A stretch of DNA of 32,520 nucleotides from Phycisphaerae bacterium. Lineage in GTDB: Bacteria; Planctomycetota; Phycisphaerae; UBA1845. Within the stretch, counting starts at the first letter, position 1. Each line of letters starts with the position of its first letter. Where the stretch lies: positions 1 to 32,520 of the forward strand of contig BQJS01000026.1 in assembly GCA_021604825.1 (NCBI GenBank), read 5' to 3'. The notes beneath the pieces are model-generated. The model was not told the origin of the DNA. It made no database searches and saw nothing but the letters and a program-made list of their open reading frames with translations. This document shows positions 1 through 8,421 of this stretch, in pieces. The translations under genes were made by a program, and so were the position numbers.

Positions 1-45
1 GATCTGATGGCGACGGAATCACGCGATTGCCGTCGAGATTGGATC

Positions 46-262
46 GCAGGATATCAACTTGGGCTAGGAGGAAGCGGACTCACGCATCGCGCGGACTCAC
101 GCATCGCGATGTGCGGCCTGGCCCTCAAAGAGGAGGTGCAATACAACGTAGACCCGGCGTGACATGGACGATTTTCCTTCAGTAACAAAGTGCGTAATTC
201 CAGGAATGACAAGCCGCCTACATTTTGGACCCCCGCCTGAGACCGTGCAAACACGGCGGGCC
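46..262 (-). mobile_element. Remnant of interspersed mobile element (ORF-start part)
   Basis: This stretch is about 75-80% identical by eye to 16678-16870 and lies in the same orientation. On the minus strand both copies share a reading frame whose conserved core reads MSR(R/W)VYVVLHLLFEGQ, followed by xAxRDA, and with the duplication removed also RFLLAQVD. Over the 22 codons from the ATG at 165 the two copies differ at 12 bases, and nine of these are synonymous, so the frame was once under coding selection. The RDAxxRFLLAQVxxL pattern resembles the N-terminus of an integrase/transposase family common in planctomycetes; this assignment is from memory. The copy is broken by a 17-bp tandem duplication (75-108) and a TGA. 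The leader part seen in the other copies is missing. Confidence 0.5.
75..108. repeat. 17-bp perfect tandem duplication
   Basis: The unit cggactcacgcatcgcg occurs twice head to tail, at 75-91 and 92-108. The related copy near 16720 has a single, diverged version. The duplication shifts the minus-strand frame of the transposase-like remnant, so it is probably a late inactivating slip. Confidence 0.85.
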
Positions 263-357
263 GCCCGCCCACGAAATTCAAACCGTCGTCTGAACAATTA
301 GTCCAAAAAAGACCGTGCATATGTCAAGTTTTTGAGTTTGAAGTGCTCGAAAACCGT

Positions 358-507
358 TATCCACACACTATGCTCCATTGGAGATACCTCGGCGCCCCGC
401 GACCACCGCTCATCGGCTGTGTCGATTTCTGCCTCGAACTATTCGATCAAAACGAAGACAACGACATCGATCTGGCAGACCTTGCCGCGTTCACGGAGGC
501 GTTCTAG
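358..507 (+). pseudogene. Orphan C-terminal dockerin-like tail
   Basis: A plus-strand frame with no stop from 241 to the TAG at 505-507 ends in a typical planctomycete dockerin-like tail: ...LIGCVDFCLELFDQNEDND then IDLADLAAFTEAF and stop. The Asp/Asn-rich calcium loop followed by DLADLAAFTEAF is the usual last half-repeat of such proteins. It compares with the complete tail of the 5201-7825 protein. There is no start codon, signal peptide or main domain upstream. Instead the frame runs back into the mobile-element remnant at 46-262. It is best read as the 3' end of a secreted-protein gene whose body has been lost. The remaining sequence to 627 (508-627) shows nothing recognisable. Confidence 0.55.
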
Positions 508-627
508 GTACTTGTCCGGGACGTGTGACTAACTCTGGGTGGATCATGGTTTTCGAGGAGGTCAGGTCACCGCAATCCTCAACACGGAGGATCAGGGAAT
601 TCTGAATGTCGACTCCCTAAACTTGCG

Positions 628-1599
628 CTATTTTGGTTCGAGGTATTGAATGCTGAAGAGTCTCTCCGAATCCGTCCATACTTGGTGGACGTTGAGGCCC
701 GCCTTTTCAGCGAGTGCTGCGAATTCCTCATGCGTGAATTTGCATGAATACTCAGTGCTGATGCGTTCATTTTTCTTGAACCGGACGGGTGTACCAGCAA
801 TGCTGATCTCTTGATCGCACAAACTGACCAAAGCCATTTCGATTCGCCCAAGGGATTCGTTGTAAGGCGCTTCGTAGGCGAACTGCTCAATTTGAATACC
901 GGCATCCAACTCACGATTTAGACGGACAAGATAGTTGAGTGCGAACTCGCGTGACACGCCTTGCTCATCGTCGTACGCGGCTTCGAGCGTTTTTCGATCC
1001 TTCTTCATGTCCACGCCAATCAGAACGCATCCGTGACAGCCACACATTTCAGCCATGCGATTCAACACATCGAGAGCGGCTGCAGGCTTGAAGTTTCCAA
1101 TGGTGGATCCTGGAAAAAAACACAGTCGCATATGCGCGTCGTCATCTTCCGCAGGCACATCGAAATGATCAGTAAAATCCGCGCAAACAGGCCGCACTTC
1201 AATTGCCGGAAACTCACGGGAAATGCTCGTCGCGAATGAAGCCAATTGCTTCTTGGCGACGTCTACAGGAATGTATACGGATGGGTTGTCCAAACCCTTC
1301 AGCAGGTTGCGGGTCTTGAGGCCACTACCACTGCCTGGCTCAATCACAAAGGCGCCGAAACCGACACATTCAGAAATTTCGGCCATGTTGTCATTCAAAA
1401 TGCCAAGTTCAGTGCGGGTCAAATAATATTCGCGGGTATCGCAGATCTGCTCAAAAAGTTTGGCGCCGCGCGCGTCGTAGAGGTATTGACTTGGCAGCTC
1501 TTTCGGGCAACGCGAGAGCCCGAGTAAGACGTCGTCGCGTATTGTGTTCACACACGGTGCGATATCGTGTACGACGACTTCTGTGGCGCTTCGATGCAT
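628..1599 (-). CDS. egtD: L-histidine N(alpha)-methyltransferase EgtD
   Basis: This 323-residue protein is a clear EgtD (Methyltransf_33 fold), which trimethylates the alpha-amino group of L-histidine with S-adenosylmethionine to give hercynine, the first step of ergothioneine synthesis. Visible family features are the N-terminal block with QYLYDARGAKLFEQICDTRE and YYLTRTE (about residues 38-64), the SAM-binding loop EPGSGSGLKT (about 87-96), PVDVAKKQL, the FFPGSTIGNF block, and YDDEQGVSREFALNYL near the middle. Length is normal for the family (about 320). The ATG at 1599 follows the transporter stop by 44 bases without a strong ribosome site, so it may be translated from the same mRNA as the two upstream ABC genes. 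No egtB (hercynine sulfoxide synthase) is seen in the window, so the pathway may be finished elsewhere or stop at hercynine. Confidence 0.92.
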   Translation of the reverse strand: MHRSATEVVVHDIAPCVNTIRDDVLLGLSRCPKELPSQYLYDARGAKLFEQICDTREYYLTRTELGILNDNMAEISECVGFGAFVIEPGSGSGLKTRNLLKGLDNPSVYIPVDVAKKQLASFATSISREFPAIEVRPVCADFTDHFDVPAEDDDAHMRLCFFPGSTIGNFKPAAALDVLNRMAEMCGCHGCVLIGVDMKKDRKTLEAAYDDEQGVSREFALNYLVRLNRELDAGIQIEQFAYEAPYNESLGRIEMALVSLCDQEISIAGTPVRFKKNERISTEYSCKFTHEEFAALAEKAGLNVHQVWTDSERLFSIQYLEPK

Positions 1600-1643
1600 G
1601 GTCGAACATTCTGGTTCAAGTGAAAGCGAACGACCAAAGCACG

Positions 1644-3161
1644 CTACGTGCCTATTTTTAGCCGCAACCCTTTCGGAACGATAACACGTTCTGCTGTTTC
1701 GAACAAACCTTGCACCAACAAGGCCAGCACAGCCGCGGGAACCGCGCCTTGCAAGATCACTCCATGGTCATTCAATCGGATACCTGTAAAAATGGGTTCA
1801 CCAAAACCACCGGCGCCGATGAAGCCGCCGAGCGTCGCAAAGCCGACATTTATCACAGCAGCTGTCTTGATACCCGCAAGAATCATCGGTGAGGCAAGTG
1901 GCAATTCAATGCGCCACAGGCGGACCCACGGTGGAAGTCCCAAGGCAACGCCCGATTCAAGCAACTTCGGCGAAATTCCCTTCAATCCCGTGTAAGTGTT
2001 TCGAACGATTGGCAGAAGGGAATATAGAAATAGCGCCGCGATGGCCTGCGGATATCCAAGTTCGTCAGAAAAATAACTCATTGGACGAATCAGCAACACC
2101 AAAAGCGCGATTGATGGAATCGTTTGAATGACACCGACCACGCCCAGAATCGGCTGGGCAACATTCGCAAATCGTGCCGCCACGATACCGAGCGGAATCG
2201 CAACCAACATCGCTGCGGTGAGCGACACAGCCACCATGTTGAGATGCTCAACTGTATATCGTGCGATGTCACGGACGACGCTCTGTTCTCGAACGCTTAC
2301 GCCGATCCCTCGAGACTCCGCAAGAAAATCCGCAGCAACTCGGTTTTCGCTGAGATCAGCGAGCTCGACCTGCGCATTCATCTTCGTCATCGCCGCCTCG
2401 TCAATCGCCGCCTCCATTGAGTGAAGCGCAACCACGAATTCTGGCATCCGCTTTTCCAGGTCAGCACGGTAGACGTAAACCGCCTGGTATTGCGGAAAGT
2501 GTTGCCGGTCATCCTGCAGGCGACGCAACTGAAGTTTGTCAATCTTCGCATCGGTCGCATAGAGATCGGTGACTTGGATCACTCCTCTGTCGAGCGCCTC
2601 GTACGCCAAAGCGTGCTCCAATCCGCGCACATCCCGATGAGGCAATTGATATCGTTGAGCCAGCGCTTCCCAGCCATCCGCACGCTTCATGAATTCATTG
2701 CTGAACCTCAGCGACAGATCAGGATGATTGCGCAAATCACTAATCGTGCGGATGTTGAGCTCGGCAGCAAGTTTTTCTTTCATGCCGATGACGTATGTAT
2801 TGTTGAATCCGATTGGATCCGTCATCTTAAGTTCGAACTCTGTCAACTTCGCGCGGAGCGCGGGAATACCGTGCACTATCTGCCCGGCGAGAATCTCTTC
2901 GCTCATCGTACCCGTGTACTCAGGATAAACATCAATCTGGCCAGTCAGAAGCGCTTCCCAAAGCAACCGCGTACCACCCAGCCCTTCGATGTGCTTCGCT
3001 TCGTGTCCTTCGTTTTCCGCTAAATAGACGGCGATCTCAGAGAGGATCACCGATTCTGTGAACGCCTTCGACCCGATGCGCACTGGTGGTGATCCGTCGG
3101 CTAGGCACACCGGCGCAAACACATGCAATACAAACATCGAAATGAAACGTCGCAGGGTCAC
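1644..3161 (-). CDS. Fused substrate-binding/permease protein, OpuB/OpuC/EgtU class
   Basis: This 505-residue protein joins two parts of a quaternary-amine ABC importer. Residues about 1-21 form a signal peptide. About 25-285 form an OsmF/OpuBC-type binding domain, seen in VRIGSKAFTESVILSE, GLGGTRLLWEALLTGQIDVY and PEYTGT. About 300-505 form a permease with the motifs VIQTIPSIALLVLL, LLPIVRNTYTGL, the EAA-like loop LESGVALGLPPWVRLWRIEL and FIGAGGFGEPI. Known relatives move glycine betaine, choline, carnitine or, for EgtU, ergothioneine. In pneumococcal EgtU and Helicobacter ProWX the permease comes first, whereas here the binding domain is N-terminal. The gene overlaps the ATPase gene by four bases (ATGA) and is followed by egtD, so ergothioneine, hercynine or another trimethylammonium compound is the favoured substrate. 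The substrate itself is inference. Confidence 0.88.
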   Translation of the reverse strand: MTLRRFISMFVLHVFAPVCLADGSPPVRIGSKAFTESVILSEIAVYLAENEGHEAKHIEGLGGTRLLWEALLTGQIDVYPEYTGTMSEEILAGQIVHGIPALRAKLTEFELKMTDPIGFNNTYVIGMKEKLAAELNIRTISDLRNHPDLSLRFSNEFMKRADGWEALAQRYQLPHRDVRGLEHALAYEALDRGVIQVTDLYATDAKIDKLQLRRLQDDRQHFPQYQAVYVYRADLEKRMPEFVVALHSMEAAIDEAAMTKMNAQVELADLSENRVAADFLAESRGIGVSVREQSVVRDIARYTVEHLNMVAVSLTAAMLVAIPLGIVAARFANVAQPILGVVGVIQTIPSIALLVLLIRPMSYFSDELGYPQAIAALFLYSLLPIVRNTYTGLKGISPKLLESGVALGLPPWVRLWRIELPLASPMILAGIKTAAVINVGFATLGGFIGAGGFGEPIFTGIRLNDHGVILQGAVPAAVLALLVQGLFETAERVIVPKGLRLKIGT

Positions 3162-3910
3162 TGCGCTACTCCTGGCGCGGTTTGCATTGGAGTCCGCTGA
3201 GCGTTGACAAACTCCGTGACAAACGCTTCGGTTGGTGAACTGAGTAGATCGTCGAATGGCCCGACTTGCACAATGCTTCCCTCACGCATCAGAACAACGG
3301 TATCGCCGAAGTAACCAGCTTCGCCCAGATCGTGTGTGACCATGACGACCGTCTTGCCGAGTGTTCGAAAGATCGAGCGTAGTTCTGCCTGTAGCTTGCT
3401 GCGAATCATGGGGTCAAGAGCTCCCAATGGCTCGTCCATCAACAACACATCCGGATCAAGTATCAAGGCCCGCATGAGACTGACCCGCTGGCGCTGACCG
3501 CCTGAGAGTTGTGCAGGATAGCGATCGAGTGCGTCTGTTGGAAAATGCGTCAATTCGACCAATTCATTGAGTCGGTGGGCGATTCGCGATTCATCCCATC
3601 CAAGATGGCGGGCGACCAGTGCAATGTTGCTGCGTCCGGTCATATGTGGAAACAAGCCACCGTCCTGGATGACATAGCCCATTTTGCGGCGAAGTAGCAT
3701 TACGTTTTCAGTTGATAGGCTTTCGCCTTCAAATTGAATTGAGCCAGTATCTGGATGAACCAACCCAATCATCAAACGCAAGAGTGTGGACTTGCCACAG
3801 CCACTCGGCCCGATGAGAACTGTCGCCTTGCAAGCCTCAACCACCAATTCAGTAGCGCTCACCGCTTGCGTCGAACCGTAGCGCTTTGATATGCCGGTCA
3901 ACTTAATCAT
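3158..3910 (-). CDS. ABC transporter ATP-binding protein, OpuA/EgtV class
   Basis: This 250-residue cytoplasmic ATPase has every expected motif: Walker A GPSGCGKST near residue 34, the Q-loop in YVIQDGGLFPHMT, signature LSGGQRQRVSLMRAL, Walker B VLLMDEPLGALD, and the switch histidine in VMVTHD. The length fits a single nucleotide-binding domain without the C-terminal CBS pair found in classical OpuAA/ProV, so osmotic gating through CBS domains is not expected. It starts the operon and overlaps the fused binding/permease gene by four bases, which makes them one importer. Together with downstream egtD the trio resembles an EgtUV-type transporter linked to hercynine synthesis. The ATG at 3910 has no strong ribosome site. 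Confidence 0.9.
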   Translation of the reverse strand: MIKLTGISKRYGSTQAVSATELVVEACKATVLIGPSGCGKSTLLRLMIGLVHPDTGSIQFEGESLSTENVMLLRRKMGYVIQDGGLFPHMTGRSNIALVARHLGWDESRIAHRLNELVELTHFPTDALDRYPAQLSGGQRQRVSLMRALILDPDVLLMDEPLGALDPMIRSKLQAELRSIFRTLGKTVVMVTHDLGEAGYFGDTVVLMREGSIVQVGPFDDLLSSPTEAFVTEFVNAQRTPMQTAPGVAQ

Positions 3911-4362
3911 GAAGCGAGAATTTCCCAGATCAGTCGTTCCCTCAATAATTCACATGACAAGCACGGCGCTACCCCCAAATCTTGCAGTGCAGCTTCGCTT
4001 CGTTGTCCTTTGAAACTACAACGGGTTCTCGAGCGATCACCATCCGATTGTGCATCTCAACACATCATACCGGTTGCGCAAGTTGGGTGCCATGGATTCT
4101 CGCCCGTCAAACCTCACGTGCACGGTTCAGATCCAGATTGGTATTCCCTAAAGGCGTCGCAGGCAGCGGATCGTATTCGATTCCGGCCGACCTGGCGGCG
4201 GTGCTTCGTTGCTAAGCGCAGCCGAAAACGTGCGATTTCCGAAACTCTGGCGAGGTCGATACAGATTGGTGGAATCAATCGTAATCACGCGAAATGTGAT
4301 CGAGGGCCCTCGGCTGAAGTATACGAAGTGATTCAGACATTCGCCGAGAAAGTCTGCCGGCT
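3911..4362. other. Intergenic region upstream of the transporter operon
   Basis: No convincing gene is visible. A plus-strand frame from just after a TAA near 4149 to about 4320 reads as a plausible but unrecognised peptide ending ...RNVIEGPRLKYTK, with no good start. It may be a gene relic. The promoter of the minus-strand operon must lie at the 3911-4000 end, but I see no clear -35/-10 pair. Confidence 0.4.
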
Positions 4363-4735
4363 GTGGCTGTGCAAATGCGGCGATGTCTGGAGGCGGCAAC
4401 AATGAATTCAGGGACTCGAATCAATTGCCGAATGAATCGAATTCTTGCCTGCCTCTTGGGCGGATTCGGGCAGCGTTTTCGACCCACTGCTCATGCAGAC
4501 GTACTTAACGAAACGGGTATCGGGGTGACACAGTCCGACACTCTCTACGCGTGCAAGAATTACGACACCACACCGCCACACCAAACCGACAGATCCGCCA
4601 CTCATTTATCTCCTACTCCCCATATGCTGTCCCCGCTAAATTCTAAGCACTGGAAGGTCAGCCACTTACGGCTGGCCTTTCTTTTTGCTCACAAGTCGTC
4701 ACCACGCCTTGGGGGCCTATAGGGAGCGCTTGGAT
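4363..4735 (-). repeat. Interspersed repeat, leader part (copy 2)
   Basis: This segment matches 16858-17240 over its whole length at roughly 80% identity with few indels. Shared blocks include ggctgtgcaaatgcggcg, cttgcctgcctcttgggcgg, gacgtacttaacgaaacggg, the run tatctcctactcccca, and the terminator-like hairpin near the outer end. In the 16.7-kb copy this leader is joined directly to the transposase-like ORF start. Here it stands alone, so it is a truncated relic. The strand given is that of the ORF in the fuller copy. The outer edge ends with tatagggagcgctt at 4719-4732, after which the two copies diverge completely. Confidence 0.7.
4654..4686 (+). terminator. Strong intrinsic terminator in the repeat
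   Basis: A 10-bp stem aaggtcagcc / ggctggcctt (one T-G wobble) closes a six-base loop acttac and is followed by tcttttt. It acts on the plus strand, pointing out of the element and antisense to the transposase-like frame. On the minus strand the hairpin has no trailing U run. Confidence 0.7.
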
Positions 4736-5200
4736 GCGTTGGTTCCGGGAGGTGGGCGGGATGCATGAGGTGTCGAACGACACCCAACGGTTGATGCTCT
4801 ATCAATTGCAGAACTCCGTATGGCTCTTTCTTGGCCAAACACCGGTCGCTGGCAGGACCAATGTAGCAGCCAACCGCTAGTGCATGGCGACTGTCATCCT
4901 GCATAAGAGTGGAGTTTGCTCGCCGACGCCTGCCAATCAATTGCTTCAGTCGATTCTACATTGCGAGGAGCGCAGGCTCATAGGACTGTAACTTCTTCGA
5001 GCGAAATACCGCCATCAAGTGAGAAACTGTTACGAAGCTGCGTGTCGTCTGATTCGTTCCATTTGGATTATGAGCAATCTTCCAATACGATTGAATATCC
5101 AACGGACGCTCAGGTAATATGGGGATGCATCATGAGTTGCCCGCCCCACCCGCTTGCGACGGGCGTTTCGTCATTCAACCGCAGCACTGAGGATTCTATC
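4736..5200. other. Intergenic region before the FG-GAP gene
   Basis: The reading frame of the FG-GAP gene is open back to 4916, but this part is low-quality protein sequence with no signal peptide, so I treat it as untranslated. A 48-codon plus-strand frame, ATG 4734 to TAG 4880, follows an AGGGAG at 4721-4726 with good spacing. It matches no family I know. No clear promoter is visible. Confidence 0.4.
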
Positions 5201-7825
5201 ATGAACAGCTACGCGTTCTTCTATAGAAGTTCTTGCTGGTGTCGTTTTGCTATTACATTTTCAATAATTGCTGGAGCAATCCTGCCCACCAACGGGTTTG
5301 CGCAACCATTTGATTCGCCTGACCTTTACCCGCTGAACAGCGCACGGCCGGTACGTGTCGCAACATGCGACCTCGACGATGACGGCTGGACCGACTTGAT
5401 CGTCAGTGAATCGTCGCATGATCGGATTGGCGTATTCTATAATGACGCCGTCGGACTCGGATCACTTGAAACTGCGGTCCACATCCCAACAGGAGATAAC
5501 CCATTTGGAGTGCGTTGCGCTGATTTTGACGGCGATGGCGACCTAGACATTATCAGCACAAACTACAGAGACACGTTTGTGTCCTTGGTCCGAAATGACG
5601 GCGCCCGTGTACTCACGGCCACCACTGCTGCTTTTGGGAGTGAATCGCGTTCACGCGACATCGAATGTATGGATATCAATACAGACGGCGTCGTGGACAT
5701 GGTCATGATCTCAGATGTATCGGGCTCACCAAGCAACCTTGTCGTCTATCTCGGATTGGGAAGCGGCGTATTCGATTCCCCCGTTTCGACCATTGCAGGT
5801 GGCACAAGTCTCTGGGCGTTGGAGACCGTTGACGTAAACAAGGACGATATTCCGGACACAGTCATCGCCGCGCGAGAATCCAATTCTGTTGTGGTGCGCC
5901 TTGGTGTTGGAGACGGAACATTCAATTCGCCCTCAAGTTATTCAGTCGACGCGGGCCCACAAGACGTAACCGTGTGCGACATCGACAATGACGGAGACCA
6001 AGACATACTGTCAGCCAGCGTTTTTGCGGGTACCGTCAATGTCTTGCGAGGAGACGGTAATGGCGCGTTTGCATCCAGTGAAGTCGCAGGTGCAGCACCC
6101 GGTGCAGAGGCCGTCACTTGTTTCGACATCGACCGGGACGGATTTCTCGACATCATAGCCGCCAGCGGTAACAACGCCGTGATCATTCGCGCGAATGGGC
6201 AAGGCGGATTTCATCCACCTGAAACATTTGCATCAAACGCCAGCGATCTTGTCGACGTAAGTATAGCGCAACTGAACGACGATTGCGCCGCGGATATTGC
6301 CTTGGTGGCATTGGGCTCAAACAACGTTTCCGTCTTGCGAAACGGCGGGCCACCATTCTCTTTGGACGACGACATAACTTACGGTAGCGGGTCTTCTATT
6401 GGCCGCATGACCGTTGCACCAATCGGAACATCCGGTTTGCCCGACGTTGTGGCTGTAGACATAGGAAATGGTGATGCAGAAATGTACCGCTTCTTGAATG
6501 ACGGAGCCGGAAACCTCACGACATCTTCGAGCCCTGTATCTGGCTGCAGTCAAATCGGTGGCGTGCACAACGCCGACATCGACAGTGATGGCGACTTGGA
6601 CATATTGCTGATTTGCAGTATCAACGCGGCGCTATTTGTTTACGAAAACAACGGAGACGGATCACTTTTGCCCCCAGTCATCGTTCCGGGCGGTGGTCGC
6701 AGACACTTGACCACGTGTGATCTTGATGGCGACTTCGATATTGATGTCGTGGCTGGCGATGATACGGATGACGTTTTGTATTGGTATGAGAATGACGGAT
6801 CCGGGACATTCTCCGGACCATTTCATTTCGCAAATGTCGGGACCCCGCTAGAACTCGCATGCAAAGACTTTGATTTCGATGGCGATTTTGACGTCGCTGT
6901 TTCAAAAGCATCGGGCACTGACGGTGTCTACGTCTTTCTAAATGACGGAAGTGGGTCGTTTACTGAGACATTTCTTGCAACGGAAAACGGCGGTGTCGGA
7001 TTAGCCGTTTGCGACGTCGACGGTGATTTGCTTCCCGATATCATGCAAGCGAACGATGACGGAATTTCCGTGATCATCAACGCAGGGGGTGGCACGTTTC
7101 TTCCATCGGTTTCAACAAACGACACAGGGCGCGATCGCGTCGAGTGCTGCGACTTTGATGGCGATGGAGACAATGACCTACTCGTGGACCATTCAACCGG
7201 GCGACTGGCCGCCTACCTAAACAACGGCTCGGGCCAGTTTCAGTTTGCGCCCGCGGTCTATCAAATGGGCGGCGTAGTCGATATCGCGTGTGTCGATATG
7301 GACGGAAATGGATCTCTCGACATTCTCACGTCGAATGTCGTCGTACATCGCAGAGATAATCTCATCGCTCCGGGGTTGTCGCTGCTATCCTCGCCAACTG
7401 CCAACACCGTACGAGTAGGAGATCCGGTTGAGCTGAGTGTGACTGTTTCAAACCCCAACGACATCTCGTATCAATGGTACAAGGACGCTTCACCTATCGC
7501 TTCCCAGTCGGACTCAGTCTTGATTCTGCCGTCAGTAAACGAAGATGAACGCGGATACTACTCCGTTCTTGCGTCAAACGAGTGCTCGGACATAACTACG
7601 GAACCCGTGTACTTGCGGATTTTGAGTCGGGCAGACCTCGACAGCGATGGCGATCTAGATACTGATGATCTAAGCCGCTTTGTTGATTGCTTGCTAGGCC
7701 CAGATATCGATACGCCAAATGCCTCTTGCAGTTTTTCTGGATTTTCGGACGCTGATTTTGATGGCGACGGCCATGTGGACTTGCTCGACTTCAGACTTCT
7801 TCAGTCACTCTATGTGAATCCATAA
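5201..7825 (+). CDS. Secreted FG-GAP/VCBS repeat protein with Ig-like and dockerin-like domains
   Basis: The ATG at 5201 has a GAGG nine bases upstream and opens a signal peptide (about residues 1-31, ending TNGFAQ), giving 874 residues. About thirteen FG-GAP/VCBS units follow, each with a calcium-loop core such as DFDGDGDLDIIST, DIDNDGDQDILSA or DFDGDGDNDLLVD, to about residue 720. They should fold as two beta-propellers or one long array. Residues about 725-805 form an Ig-like domain (YQWYKDASPI...DERGYYSVLASNECS). The last 65 residues are a dockerin-like pair, with loops DLDSDGDLDTDDLSRF and DADFDGDGHVDLLDF. The protein is probably surface-bound or extracellular and binds calcium; its ligand is unknown. 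It stands alone between a repeat relic and a convergent pseudogene, with no visible terminator after the stop. A longer frame begins at 4916 but lacks a signal sequence at its start. Confidence 0.88.
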   Translation: MNSYAFFYRSSCWCRFAITFSIIAGAILPTNGFAQPFDSPDLYPLNSARPVRVATCDLDDDGWTDLIVSESSHDRIGVFYNDAVGLGSLETAVHIPTGDNPFGVRCADFDGDGDLDIISTNYRDTFVSLVRNDGARVLTATTAAFGSESRSRDIECMDINTDGVVDMVMISDVSGSPSNLVVYLGLGSGVFDSPVSTIAGGTSLWALETVDVNKDDIPDTVIAARESNSVVVRLGVGDGTFNSPSSYSVDAGPQDVTVCDIDNDGDQDILSASVFAGTVNVLRGDGNGAFASSEVAGAAPGAEAVTCFDIDRDGFLDIIAASGNNAVIIRANGQGGFHPPETFASNASDLVDVSIAQLNDDCAADIALVALGSNNVSVLRNGGPPFSLDDDITYGSGSSIGRMTVAPIGTSGLPDVVAVDIGNGDAEMYRFLNDGAGNLTTSSSPVSGCSQIGGVHNADIDSDGDLDILLICSINAALFVYENNGDGSLLPPVIVPGGGRRHLTTCDLDGDFDIDVVAGDDTDDVLYWYENDGSGTFSGPFHFANVGTPLELACKDFDFDGDFDVAVSKASGTDGVYVFLNDGSGSFTETFLATENGGVGLAVCDVDGDLLPDIMQANDDGISVIINAGGGTFLPSVSTNDTGRDRVECCDFDGDGDNDLLVDHSTGRLAAYLNNGSGQFQFAPAVYQMGGVVDIACVDMDGNGSLDILTSNVVVHRRDNLIAPGLSLLSSPTANTVRVGDPVELSVTVSNPNDISYQWYKDASPIASQSDSVLILPSVNEDERGYYSVLASNECSDITTEPVYLRILSRADLDSDGDLDTDDLSRFVDCLLGPDIDTPNASCSFSGFSDADFDGDGHVDLLDFRLLQSLYVNP

Positions 7826-7888
7826 CCGAAATGATGAGATAGCGCTGCACGGGGGAATTTCGAAAGCGAACGAACGGCATCCCTTTGC

Positions 7889-8421
7889 CTAGGCAATTGG
7901 GTCTCTCTCGGGTTCATAGGCAACGATACGAGTAGACTCGCCATCGTACTTGATGGTCGCGTTTCCCTTTGTTGGTTTGCTTGCCGTCTTGGTTTCGATG
8001 ACGAACACGCCACCCGGTCCAATCAGCACATGATCGATGTTGAAGCCGTCACATTGGATGTCGTGGTAGACGCGATACCCTTTTTCGCGGGTCTGTTCCA
8101 ATAGTTGGCCGACTATCCTCTCGCCATCTCGCCAAGAACATAGTTGCGAACGCGCTTGAGATGAGATCGTATCCGTATTGCCCCGATGATTCCCACGACC
8201 ACCGCTATCAAACCGAAGTGGCCGGGGTGAATTGGCTCCTTGGATGACCACGCCACATAGTGCACCCACGTCATGCCGGCCATGCTTGTAGTTGCCATCA
8301 CCCAAGTGAACACCTGCTCGTTAAGAATGTCGCGTGCCTGTGCGTACGTTGAATCGCCAGCTTGCGGGAGCGGGTCTTGCCGAAGGGGACTCCGGGTCTT
8401 GGGTTTCTTCTTGGGGAGCAT
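7889..8421 (-). pseudogene. NERD-domain membrane protein, frameshifted
   Basis: Two minus-strand frames together make one protein. The 5' frame (MLPKKKPKTRSPL start at 8421) carries a basic head, an amphipathic segment and two hydrophobic stretches (VFTWVMATTSMAGMTWVHYV and HFGLIAVVVGIIGAI), then KRVRNYVLG. It then reads EMARG and stops. The other frame continues exactly where homologues would, with RDGERIVGQLLEQ, HDIQCDGFNIDHVLIGPGGV and FVIETKTASKP, a NERD (nuclease-related) domain. Adding one base near 8130-8133 restores LGRDGERIVGQ. NERD domains are predicted nuclease-like folds of uncertain role, often with membrane segments as here. The lesion is a one-base deletion in the genome or a sequencing error. 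No other break is seen. The 5' frame could start upstream at TTG 8472. Confidence 0.8.

Noticed and set aside
2421..3023. 200-codon plus-strand frame
   Set aside because: It is antisense to the clearly conserved substrate-binding domain.
4152..4320. Plus-strand frame ending RNVIEGPRLKYTK as a gene
   Set aside because: It has no start with a ribosome site and no recognisable family; kept only as a possible relic in the intergenic entry.
4363..4735. Repeat leader as tmRNA or another known structured RNA
   Set aside because: There is no tRNA-like acceptor end, no tag frame and no known consensus; only two hairpins are visible.
4916..5200. Longer start for the FG-GAP protein
   Set aside because: The frame is open, but the sequence is not protein-like; ATG 5201 has a ribosome site and begins a proper signal peptide.
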